Source: Candidatus Cloacimonadota bacterium (GTDB lineage Bacteria; Cloacimonadota; Cloacimonadia; JGIOTU-2). From it: a stretch of 7,431 nucleotides of DNA. The stretch spans positions 1-7,431 of the forward strand of contig DAOVPZ010000047.1 in the NCBI GenBank assembly GCA_030628975.1, given 5' to 3'. Shown here piece by piece: positions 1 through 6,357 of the stretch. Position 1 is the first letter of the stretch; each line of letters opens with the position of its first letter. Below the pieces are notes generated by a model, which was given only the letters and a program-made list of their open reading frames with translations, was not told the origin of the DNA and searched no databases. The position numbers and the translations under genes are program-made.

Positions 1-689
1 AAAACACCTTCTTCATTTAACTGTTTAATAACAGGAATAAAAATTTTCTGCTCTTCATCACCAAAACTACCTTCTTCACCGCTATGTGGGTTGAGTCCAA
101 GTAAAGCCAATTTTGGTTTCCTAATATGAAAAAACTTTTTTAATGAGTTGTTTATTAATCTTATCTGATTTATAATTTTGTTCTTTTCTAAATTTTTAGA
201 AACATCCTTTAAAGCTAGATGGGTTGTAAGAAGAGCAACATTTATCTTTTCACTGAAAAATGACATTACAAAATTTTTTGTTAAGGATTGCTTTGCAAAG
301 AATTCAGTATGACCAATAAATTCAGGATAAGTTAATTGAACAAAATGCTTACTTAATGGACCAGTTACGATTGCATCTATATTCTTTTTTAAAGCATCGT
401 CACCTGCTCTTATTATGGCATTGTAAGCAGACAATCCACTTTGTTTTGATGGCTTTCCCGGTTTAAACCCATAATCTTGAAATGTTGGAATCCAGAATAA
501 ATTACTCTCAGGAAATTTTTTAATTTCCCTAATATCAGAAATTTTAATCAAATTATCAATTTTAGAACCAATTGGAAAACTACCATAAACTATAATTGTA
601 TTCCTAACTGTGTAAGAATTGATTACTTTTAATGTAATCTCAGGTCCTATCCCGGTTGGGTCTCCGATTGTTATACCGATTTTTTTCAT
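1..689 (-). CDS. pdxA: 4-hydroxythreonine-4-phosphate dehydrogenase PdxA (C-terminus cut by window edge)
   Basis: PdxA performs the NAD-dependent oxidation of 4-phosphohydroxy-L-threonine in the DXP-dependent pyridoxal 5'-phosphate pathway; it is a cytosolic, metal-dependent homodimer. The first 229 codons are present and open to the window edge; E. coli PdxA has about 329 residues, so roughly 100 are missing. Visible family motifs in order: N-terminal GDPTGIGPE (residues 9-17), TGPLSK (109-114), GHTEFF (126-131, His127/Thr128 expected to bind substrate phosphate), LLTTHLAL (153-160, metal ligand His157) and GLNPHSGEEG (198-207, metal ligand His202). The third metal His should lie beyond the edge. 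The ATG at 687-689 is supported by a GAGGAA ribosome binding site and by the family's usual N-terminus. It follows tRNA-Phe and a repeat-filled spacer, and lies downstream of the SurA-like gene, echoing surA-pdxA linkage elsewhere. The MKKIGITIGDPTGIGPE start is diagnostic; identity is near certain. Confidence 0.96.
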   Translation of the reverse strand, partial: MKKIGITIGDPTGIGPEITLKVINSYTVRNTIIVYGSFPIGSKIDNLIKISDIREIKKFPESNLFWIPTFQDYGFKPGKPSKQSGLSAYNAIIRAGDDALKKNIDAIVTGPLSKHFVQLTYPEFIGHTEFFAKQSLTKNFVMSFFSEKINVALLTTHLALKDVSKNLEKNKIINQIRLINNSLKKFFHIRKPKLALLGLNPHSGEEGSFGDEEQKIFIPVIKQLNEEGV

Positions 690-696
690 ATGTAAA

Positions 697-702
697 TTCC
701 TC
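697..702 (-). promoter_or_regulatory. Shine-Dalgarno site of pdxA
   Basis: GAGGAA read on the minus strand, ending 7 nt before the ATG. It is one of the few clear Shine-Dalgarno sites in the window and fixes the start. The CACAGAGA repeat block begins only 2-3 nt upstream of it, so the repeat directly abuts the site, and the string TGTGGCGAGGAA joins both. Confidence 0.6.
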
Positions 703-704
703 GC

Positions 705-729
705 CACAGAGACACAGAGAACACAGAGA
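705..729. repeat. Three CACAGAGA units in tandem
   Basis: Identical octamers lie at 705-712, 713-720 and, after one extra A, 722-729. The inverse complement CTCTGTGT recurs at 933-940, so the ends of the repeat region carry related sequence in opposite orientation. The units are too short and too close together for a CRISPR array. Confidence 0.75.
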
Positions 730-794
730 AAAAGAAACAAAATATGATAACTTCTAATTCATCCGCAAGCTGGGTGATTCATACTCCTTTGGGA

Positions 795-811
795 CCCGAA
801 TTGTTTTCGGG
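795..811. repeat. Hairpin CCCGAA-TTGTT-TTCGGG
   Basis: A perfect 6-bp stem with a 5-nt loop. It is flanked by GGGAC-like trimers (GGGA at 791-794 and GAC at 811-813), recalling the GTCCCGAT arms of the palindrome at 862-880. No T-tract follows on either strand, so it is unlikely to be an intrinsic terminator alone. Confidence 0.55.
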
Positions 812-828
812 ACATGTAGGTTTCATAT

Positions 829-853
829 AAAAAAACCTTTCACCACAAAGGTT
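829..853 (-). terminator. Possible intrinsic terminator after tRNA-Phe
   Basis: Read on the minus strand, AACCTTT-GTGGTG-AAAGGTT forms a perfect 7-bp stem with a 6-nt loop and is followed by five more T residues. This has the shape of a Rho-independent terminator and could end transcripts from the SurA-like gene and tRNA-Phe before pdxA. The stem has only two G-C pairs, so it would be weak, and it sits among repeat modules, so it may simply be one of them. Confidence 0.3.
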
Positions 854-856
854 CAT

Positions 857-885
857 CCTTCGTCCCGATTAAATCGGGACTACGG
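857..885. repeat. Palindrome with GTCCCGATT / AATCGGGAC arms
   Basis: Perfect 9-nt arms at 862-870 and 872-880 around a single central A; extending outward to CCTTC and TACGG gives a stem of about 14 bp with two mismatches. It belongs to the same TCCCGAT/ATCGGGA class as the palindromes between guaA and the SurA-like gene (4109-4178), suggesting one dispersed family in this genome. Confidence 0.7.
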
Positions 886-941
886 AGAATGGACACGAAT
901 ACGCAAAAAAAATATAAAAAAATCTTTGCGTCCTCTGTGTC

Positions 942-973
942 CCCGCCTGCCAAAGCCTTGTGTGGCGGGCAGG
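942..973. repeat. GC-rich hairpin module (CCCGCC/GGCGGG and CCTGCC/GGCAGG)
   Basis: Two alternative 6-bp stems are possible: CCCGCC (942-947) with GGCGGG (964-969), or CCTGCC (946-951) with GGCAGG (968-973). The loop includes AAAGCCTTGTGT (952-963), which is found again, inverted, in the anticodon arm of the neighbouring tRNA-Phe. The local GC content is far above the surroundings. Confidence 0.65.
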
Positions 974-994
974 TCTGCGGTGAAAATCAAAAAA

Positions 995-1070
995 TGGTGC
1001 CGGGACGCGGAATTGAACCACGGACACAAGGCTTTTCGGGCCCCTGCTCTACCTGCTGAGCTATCCCGGC
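995..1070 (-). tRNA. tRNA-Phe(GAA), CCA encoded, with C33
   Basis: A 76-nt cloverleaf including encoded CCA. Acceptor GCCGGGA pairs with TCCCGGC; D stem GCTC/GAGC; anticodon stem GGGGC/GCCTT; variable loop GTGTC; T stem CGTGG/CCGCG with loop TTCAATT; discriminator A73. The anticodon GAA lies at 1035-1037. The frame of the molecule closely follows E. coli tRNA-Phe (TAGCTCAG D arm, GAAAA around the anticodon, GTGTC variable loop). Oddities: the anticodon loop reads CCGAAAA, giving C at position 33 where U is nearly universal, and the base of the anticodon stem has two G-U pairs (27-43, 28-42). It stands between the SurA-like gene and pdxA. Identity as tRNA-Phe is secure; whether it is fully functional is not. 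Confidence 0.93.
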
Positions 1071-1163
1071 ATTATGAAAAAGTAAAACTTATCTAATGCT
1101 TTTTTGTTTGACTCTTATTATCACTGTCAAGTTTTGCAATTTCAAATGATTTTCTATTTATTT

Positions 1164-4091
1164 TCAAAATATTTTTACCTGCTTTTCAATCTTATAATTT
1201 TCAAACCACTCATCAAATTTATTATTTACATATTCTTCACGATATTGTTCCTTTATCGGAATAAAGTCCTTGCGAGTTACAATTTCTTTATCCACAATAT
1301 AGTAAAAGCCAAATCCATAATCACTAAATCTAATAGGATGACTATATGTTCCAATATCATGAGAAAATGCATCTCGCAAAATAATTGAGCTGTTTTTTAG
1401 ATTATCAATATTATCAAAATATGTGAGCCAATCTGTCTCCTTCATACCAGCAAATACAGATAACAAAATTGGTTCTTTATTATCCATGGATCTGCCTTTG
1501 GCATGATTTTTCACAAGTTGAGTTAAATAATCTGTAAAAATTTTACATTCCTCATATTTTACAATTTGAGAAAATTCTTCTCTTGCAAGAGCATAGGAAT
1601 CGTAGCCAGATATTTTCTTTCCGATAATTTTATCCTCCAAAAACAGAATTCCATAACCATTTTCTACTTTGAAAATTTTGGGGATTTTTCTGCCTATCCT
1701 GATTTCTCTAATTAAATCAAAATCAATTTTGTCTATCTTAAGAATGCTATCAACAAAAACTGAATCTCCTTTAAGAACAAAATAATCCGTTTGATGTAAA
1801 GACATTTCATACTGTTTTAGTAATGAGTCGTTCAGAGAATTTATTGAATCAAAGATAGTTGTAATAAAATTAAGGTTTATACTATCAGCTCTTTGCATTT
1901 TTATGTCTGAAATAATATCTTTTCGCAATTCTTGTCCGTCAAAGGGAGACACCTCGTAAAAATCTGGCACTCTTGATTCATATTTTTCTATAAGTTTAAT
2001 TATAAACCAACCTTCATTAGTAAAAATCGGTTCACTTATTTCTCCCATTTTTAATGTATCAATTACTTTGCGAATTTCTTCATCCAATTGATTATAATTC
2101 AGAAAATTATCTTTCTGGCGGGTCATTTTGTGATTATTATAATAAATCTCCGATAATATTGAAAAACTTACTAAATCTAATATTGCTGATTGTATATTAT
2201 TAATGGTTTGTTGAATATTCTGGGAATATGGTAAAAATATGGTTTCTAACTTTACTTTTGGGGGTGTAGTAATTTTTTCTAAATTATTTTCAAAATACTG
2301 AATAGCTTCTTCTTCTGTTACTTCAATATTAGATGTGTTATTGGGAAAATAAATATATGATAAACTGAATTTATCATCTAAAAAATATTTATCTTTATTA
2401 GCATGGTAAAATTTCTGAAAACGAGCATCCCAGGAATTATCCCATTTTTTTGTCATAAGTTTTTCTATAACCTGTTTCAATTGGTTCAGTTTTGATTTTT
2501 TAATATCCTTTCGTTTGTTAACTCGTCCAATTAGGATATTTTCATACTTTTGAATCATAAAAATTGAATCAACTTGTGTAGTAAAGATTGTGTCAGCTAA
2601 TAAAGAAAACGGAGACTCATAATAAGGAATATTCTTTATAAATTCAACATTCCTTTTAATTTGAGAATTATGTATTAAAAAATCTAAATTATTAACTTTT
2701 ACATTTTGGCAAATTGAAATAATTAATGAATCAAACAATATTTTCTCTTTTTCCTCAATCAGAATTTCTAAAATGTCTTCCTGAACTTTTTCTAAAGGCA
2801 AAGTATCTCTCACTGTAACAAACTCTTCAATATTTTTTTCATAATAACTTTGCACAGAATCAGGTGAAATCTCAATATCGAAAACTACATTATTCTTATT
2901 AAAAAGAATATAATTTATATTTACTTTATAAATATCCTGATTTTCAATATTGTTATAATAATAATTTTCCACTTCATTTTTAAAATAGATTGTTCTTCCA
3001 TGTCTGATATAATCTTGCCAGGCTTGAGATGCAGCTTCAGAAAAATCTGCAAAATGGGATTTTTGTATATCTGCTGTCTGGAAAATGAGCCAACCATCTG
3101 CTTGCTCAATAGGTAACGAAAAGAACTTACCCTTTTTCTGCCTAAGTGCAAACTTCACAATGTTCTTACTGTTCTTTAACAGACCTATTTTATCACCATC
3201 TTGAAGATAGTCAGTTTCAAAAATGTGGTATTTTTCCCCCAGAGTTTTTTCGTTTTCCAATCCCCATTTCAATCTTGAGATAAGTTTTTCTGCTTTCTCT
3301 TTAGCCCTTTTATGTGAAATGTCTTTAATATATTCAATATAATTTTTTGAAGTATCTAACTTTATTATTTTGCTTATATTATTTAAAATTTCAGAGTAGA
3401 AATCTTTATCCTCAACAATAAAAAATTTTATTTTAACCTTTTTAGGAGAGATATAATGCTTTCTATTCTTACTGTAAAACTCCTGAAAATAGGCTGGTGT
3501 GGCTGGAAATACTTCTGGCATAAGTGAATCCGGGATAATTATGTATTTTAGTTTTATTCTGGAGTTTTCCCTAAAATAGAGATCAAAAAGTTGGTTGTCA
3601 TTCAATTGAAATTGTTCTTTTATGATCTGTCTTATTTTCTCATCTAAAATATCATCTCTGATTTTATCGATAATTTGTTGATAGGTTTTTGTGTGTTGGT
3701 CTTTAAAACTTTGAAACTTTTGGTCATCAAATTCACCATTAGTTAAAAAGAGCTCATTAACATAATAAATTTCTTTAAAAATTGTTTCCAATTCTTGGTC
3801 ACTTACAATTATATTATTTTCCTCAGCATAGATTAGATACAACCTTTCGTTTATCAATTGATTTAAAGCAATTCTTTTCAAATCTTTATGAAATGTCTCT
3901 TCAAAGACAGATGGATATTTTGTTTTATCTTTTAAATAATCTTTCCATAAAAGTTCATAACGATTCTGCATCTCAAGCCATTTTATAGGCTCTCCACCAA
4001 CTTCTGCAACTATGTTATCAGCATGAGAAAGTCTAAGTGATATAATTTGAAAGATGCAGAAAAGAACAAAACATATTCTCAAATTTTTCAT
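1164..4091 (-). CDS. Large exported SurA/PpiD-type peptidyl-prolyl isomerase-like chaperone with multiple degenerate parvulin units
   Basis: A 975-residue protein with a Sec signal peptide (MKNLR, hydrophobic 6-19, likely cleavage after SHA at 24), so it should act in the periplasm. A SurA-type N-terminal segment follows: VAEVGGEPIKWLE (28-40) then a charged helical region to about 175. The rest resembles successive parvulin (PpiC/rotamase) folds. The clearest C-terminal hairpin units are at 311-342 (after GDKIGLL), 673-706 (LKMGEISEPIFTNEGWFIIK) and 904-937 (GTYSHPIRFSDYGFGFYYI); weaker ones lie near 497-529 and 792-822. SurA of E. coli has 428 residues and two parvulin domains, so this is more than double. 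Parvulin active-site motifs are poorly kept, which suggests a chaperone or holdase for outer-membrane proteins with little isomerase activity (inference). The ATG at 4089-4091 gives the signal peptide but has no clear Shine-Dalgarno; the stop is TGA. pdxA lies downstream, as in surA-pdxA clusters. Confidence 0.82.
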   Translation of the reverse strand: MKNLRICFVLFCIFQIISLRLSHADNIVAEVGGEPIKWLEMQNRYELLWKDYLKDKTKYPSVFEETFHKDLKRIALNQLINERLYLIYAEENNIIVSDQELETIFKEIYYVNELFLTNGEFDDQKFQSFKDQHTKTYQQIIDKIRDDILDEKIRQIIKEQFQLNDNQLFDLYFRENSRIKLKYIIIPDSLMPEVFPATPAYFQEFYSKNRKHYISPKKVKIKFFIVEDKDFYSEILNNISKIIKLDTSKNYIEYIKDISHKRAKEKAEKLISRLKWGLENEKTLGEKYHIFETDYLQDGDKIGLLKNSKNIVKFALRQKKGKFFSLPIEQADGWLIFQTADIQKSHFADFSEAASQAWQDYIRHGRTIYFKNEVENYYYNNIENQDIYKVNINYILFNKNNVVFDIEISPDSVQSYYEKNIEEFVTVRDTLPLEKVQEDILEILIEEKEKILFDSLIISICQNVKVNNLDFLIHNSQIKRNVEFIKNIPYYESPFSLLADTIFTTQVDSIFMIQKYENILIGRVNKRKDIKKSKLNQLKQVIEKLMTKKWDNSWDARFQKFYHANKDKYFLDDKFSLSYIYFPNNTSNIEVTEEEAIQYFENNLEKITTPPKVKLETIFLPYSQNIQQTINNIQSAILDLVSFSILSEIYYNNHKMTRQKDNFLNYNQLDEEIRKVIDTLKMGEISEPIFTNEGWFIIKLIEKYESRVPDFYEVSPFDGQELRKDIISDIKMQRADSINLNFITTIFDSINSLNDSLLKQYEMSLHQTDYFVLKGDSVFVDSILKIDKIDFDLIREIRIGRKIPKIFKVENGYGILFLEDKIIGKKISGYDSYALAREEFSQIVKYEECKIFTDYLTQLVKNHAKGRSMDNKEPILLSVFAGMKETDWLTYFDNIDNLKNSSIILRDAFSHDIGTYSHPIRFSDYGFGFYYIVDKEIVTRKDFIPIKEQYREEYVNNKFDEWFENYKIEKQVKIF

Positions 4092-4108
4092 ATTTTATGA
4101 TTTTAACA

Positions 4109-4178
4109 TCCCGATATATCTGGATCCCCCGAGCAATCGGGGGGTTGTGTAGGCAATTGGGACTCCGATATATCGGAG
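4109..4178. repeat. Three palindromes in the spacer between guaA and the SurA-like gene
   Basis: The 96-nt spacer holds an imperfect palindrome TCCCGATATATCTGGA (4109-4124, one mismatch), a hairpin CCCCCGA-GCAA-TCGGGGG (4126-4143, 7-bp stem with a 4-nt loop) and a perfect 16-nt palindrome CTCCGATATATCGGAG (4163-4178). The first and third share the core CGATATATC. None is followed by a T-run on the minus strand, so none is a classical terminator; they more likely belong to the same repeat family as 862-880. They could form mRNA structure in the guaA 3' region and the SurA-like 5' region. No convincing -35/-10 pair is visible here. Confidence 0.7.
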
Positions 4179-4187
4179 CCTTACATT

Positions 4188-5723
4188 TTACTCCCACTCA
4201 ATTGTGCTTGGTGGTTTTGAACTTATATCATAAACTACACGATTAATACCAGAAACTTCATTAATAATCCTATTCGATACTTTTCGTAAAATTTTAAAAG
4301 GTATCCTTGACCAGTCAGCAGTCATTCCATCAAGACTATTAACAGCACGCAAAGCACAGACATTTTCATAAGTGCGGTTATCGCCCATAACACCCACAGA
4401 TTGTATTGGTAAAAGTACAGCAAAAGCTTGCCAAATTTTGTTATAATAATTATTTTTTATAAGTTCATCAATAAATATCGTATCGATTTCCTGCAGTAAT
4501 TTAACTTTTTCAGGAGTAACCTCACCGATAATACGAACTGCTAATCCCGGACCTGGGAATGGATGTCTATTTAATATTTTGCTTGGAATTCTTAGCTCTT
4601 TCCCAATTTTTCTTACCTCATATTTTAATAATTCATGAAGAGGTTCAATTATTGTAAGATTCATCTTTTCAGGCAATCCACCAACATTATGATGAGATTT
4701 GATAGTGACGGAAGAGTGTGCATTCACACTACTTTCTATTACATCAGGATATAGGGTGCCTTGAGCAAGAAATTCTACATCATCAAATTTCCTTGCTTCT
4801 CGTTCAAAAATTTCAATAAATAAGTTTCCAATAATTTTTCGTTTTTTTTCTGGATCAATAGCTCCTTTAAGTTTCTGAAAGAATCCTTCAGCTGCATATA
4901 TTACATATAATTTTATTTTCAGATAATCCTCAAAAGCTTCAATTATTTCTGTTACTTCATTTTTTCTCATTAATCCAGTATCAACAAAGATTGGTATTAA
5001 TTGAGCTCCAATTGCTTTATGAAGCAAAACTGCAGTCACAGAAGAATCTACTCCACCACTTAAACCTAAAAGGACCTTTTTATTACCAACCCTATCTTTA
5101 ATGGATTTTATACTTTTTTCTATGAAGGATTCAGGAATCCACTTAGGTTTAATTTTACAAATTTTGAAAAGAAAGTTTTCAAAAACTTTCAAACCCTTTT
5201 CTGTATGTGTTACTTCAGGATGAAATTGGACTGCATAGATTTTGGCATCAACATTTTGCATTGCAATAAATGGAGTACTCGAAGTATGAGCAAAAGATTC
5301 AAAACTTTTAGGTATTTGTTCAACTATATCTGAGTGACTCATCCATATTACATCTTTGCTATTTAACCCTGATAATAATTCTGTATCTTTTATAATTTCA
5401 GTTTCTACATACCCATACTCTTTTTTTGACCCATGAATAACTTTCCCACCTAATAAATATGTTATTAACTGCATTCCATAACAAATGCCAAGTATCGGAA
5501 TTCCCAAATCAAGCACTTTCTTATCACATATTGGAGCCTTCTTATCTAATACACTTTTTGGACTACCTGAAAAAATAATACATGCAGGTGACTTCTTCTT
5601 AATTTCTTGAAGAGAAATATTGTAAGGAACTACATCACATTTAATCTTCAAAAAATGAATAGACTTTGTTATTAGATGGGTAAATTGTGAACCAAAATCA
5701 AGAATCAATATTAAATTTTTCAT
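4188..5723 (-). CDS. guaA: GMP synthase (glutamine-hydrolysing)
   Basis: GuaA converts XMP to GMP with ATP and glutamine in the last step of guanine nucleotide synthesis; it is cytosolic. The two-domain single-chain form is complete at 511 residues (E. coli 525). The N-terminal class I glutamine amidotransferase (about 4-190) has FSGSP (51-55), the nucleophile Cys81 in GICYGMQ, and His168/Glu170 in QFHPE. The ATP pyrophosphatase domain has the PP-loop SGGVDSS (222-228) and AQGTLYPDVIES (320-331). The C-terminal XMP-binding/dimerisation part has HPFPGPGLAVRIIGE (387-401), GVMGDNRTYE (444-453) and the characteristic end KPPSTIEWE. No key residue is missing. The ATG at 5721-5723 begins one nucleotide after the TGA of the hydrolase gene, so translation is probably coupled; no strong Shine-Dalgarno is seen. 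Stop is TAA. Confidence 0.98.
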   Translation of the reverse strand: MKNLILILDFGSQFTHLITKSIHFLKIKCDVVPYNISLQEIKKKSPACIIFSGSPKSVLDKKAPICDKKVLDLGIPILGICYGMQLITYLLGGKVIHGSKKEYGYVETEIIKDTELLSGLNSKDVIWMSHSDIVEQIPKSFESFAHTSSTPFIAMQNVDAKIYAVQFHPEVTHTEKGLKVFENFLFKICKIKPKWIPESFIEKSIKSIKDRVGNKKVLLGLSGGVDSSVTAVLLHKAIGAQLIPIFVDTGLMRKNEVTEIIEAFEDYLKIKLYVIYAAEGFFQKLKGAIDPEKKRKIIGNLFIEIFEREARKFDDVEFLAQGTLYPDVIESSVNAHSSVTIKSHHNVGGLPEKMNLTIIEPLHELLKYEVRKIGKELRIPSKILNRHPFPGPGLAVRIIGEVTPEKVKLLQEIDTIFIDELIKNNYYNKIWQAFAVLLPIQSVGVMGDNRTYENVCALRAVNSLDGMTADWSRIPFKILRKVSNRIINEVSGINRVVYDISSKPPSTIEWE

Positions 5724-5724
5724 A

Positions 5725-6351
5725 TCAATATATTATAAAGGGATTGTGAGATTTTTCATAACCAATTGTTGTTACTCCTCCATGACCCGGGAACACTTTT
5801 GTTATGTCAGGAAGCACAAATAATTTTTCTTTTATACTCTTTCTGAGTTTACTCTCATCACTTCCAGGCAAATCAGTTCTTCCAACTCCTTCAAAGAAAA
5901 GTGTGTCTCCACTTATTAAAAAACCGTTACCCAATAAGCATATACTGCCCGGGGAATGCCCAGGAGTATGTAAAACTTTTAGTTGTTCTGAACCAATGGA
6001 AATAATTTCATTATCTTCTAAAAATTTATCAGCTTTAGGAGATATCACATTAAAATCAAAAAAGATACTAAAATTCAATTCTGGATTTATCAATTTGTCA
6101 TTATCAGATTTATGAATGCAAAGCTCAGCACCAGTAAGATTTTTCAATCTCCCATTAGCTCCAATATGATCTCCATGACCATGCGTATTAATTATGTATT
6201 TAATTTTAAATTCAAGTCGCTGTGATTCTTGAAGGATTTCTTCAGCTTTGTTTGCAGGGTCAATAACAGCACCTACTTTTTCGATTTTATCCCAGATGAG
6301 ATAGGTATTTGTTTCAAAAGTTTCAAGTAAGATAAGCTTTTTTATTTGCAT
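5725..6351 (-). CDS. Metallo-beta-lactamase-fold hydrolase, glyoxalase II-like (YcbL type)
   Basis: A 208-residue cytosolic MBL-fold hydrolase with a full set of binuclear metal ligands: THGHGDH (56-62: His57, His59, Asp61, His62), His132 in HTPGHSPGS, Asp149 in SGDTLF and His190 in FPGHG. GVGRTDLPGS (155-164) and the ending TTIGYEKSHNPF are typical of the short glyoxalase-II-like group, which lacks the C-terminal helical substrate domain of true GloB. The group includes hydrolases of S-lactoylglutathione or other thioesters; the actual substrate cannot be read from sequence. It ends with TGA one nucleotide before guaA and starts 6 nt after the nucleotidyltransferase gene, so it is part of the same transcript. 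Start ATG at 6349-6351 with only a weak AAAGAA upstream. Confidence 0.92.
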   Translation of the reverse strand: MQIKKLILLETFETNTYLIWDKIEKVGAVIDPANKAEEILQESQRLEFKIKYIINTHGHGDHIGANGRLKNLTGAELCIHKSDNDKLINPELNFSIFFDFNVISPKADKFLEDNEIISIGSEQLKVLHTPGHSPGSICLLGNGFLISGDTLFFEGVGRTDLPGSDESKLRKSIKEKLFVLPDITKVFPGHGGVTTIGYEKSHNPFIIY

Positions 6352-6357
6352 TATTCT

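Larger units (their letters stand above)
704..988. repeat. Composite intergenic repeat region between tRNA-Phe and pdxA
   Basis: This spacer of about 300 nt has no credible gene. It is a chain of short repeat modules: a triple CACAGAGA block (705-729); a hairpin CCCGAA/TTCGGG (795-811); a hairpin AACCTTT/AAAGGTT (834-853); a near-perfect palindrome around TCCCGAT/ATCGGGA (857-885); an A-rich link; CTCTGTGT at 933-940, the inverse of the first block; and a GC-rich hairpin (942-973) ending in CTGCGGTGAAAA. The GC-rich stems stand out against the AT-rich genes. From memory, such modules are scattered through intergenic spacers of many uncultured FCB-type bacteria; that cannot be confirmed from one window. 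No transposase or long terminal inverted repeats are visible, so a passively or trans-mobilised miniature element is only one possibility. Confidence 0.7.

Noticed and set aside
705..729. CACAGAGA triplet as a CRISPR-like array
   Set aside because: Units of 8 nt with zero or one nucleotide between them have no spacers; it is a simple tandem repeat.
1091..1130. Promoter for tRNA-Phe: TTGACA at 1125-1130 (minus strand) with TTAGAT at 1091-1096
   Set aside because: The gap of 28 nt is far beyond the usual 16-18, and no better -10 hexamer lies at the proper distance.
1104..1388. Plus-strand reading frame of 94 codons rich in Phe, Ile, Leu and Tyr
   Set aside because: It lies mostly antisense to the end of the SurA-like gene, has low-complexity composition expected from AT-rich antisense sequence, and shows no motif or ribosome binding site.
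2921..3151. Minus-strand 76-codon frame inside the SurA-like gene
   Set aside because: Entirely nested in another frame of a well-supported long gene, with no recognisable protein features.
3782..3988. Plus-strand 68-codon frame opposite the SurA-like N-terminal region
   Set aside because: Antisense shadow of a supported gene; no family motif.
4126..4144. CCCCCGA-GCAA-TCGGGGG hairpin as the guaA terminator
   Set aside because: On the minus strand the stem is followed by GATCCAGATAT with no T-tract, so it is not a standard intrinsic terminator.
5804..6115. Plus-strand 103-codon frame opposite the MBL hydrolase
   Set aside because: Antisense to a gene with complete catalytic motifs; its Ser/Leu/Pro-rich composition is what the opposite strand would give.
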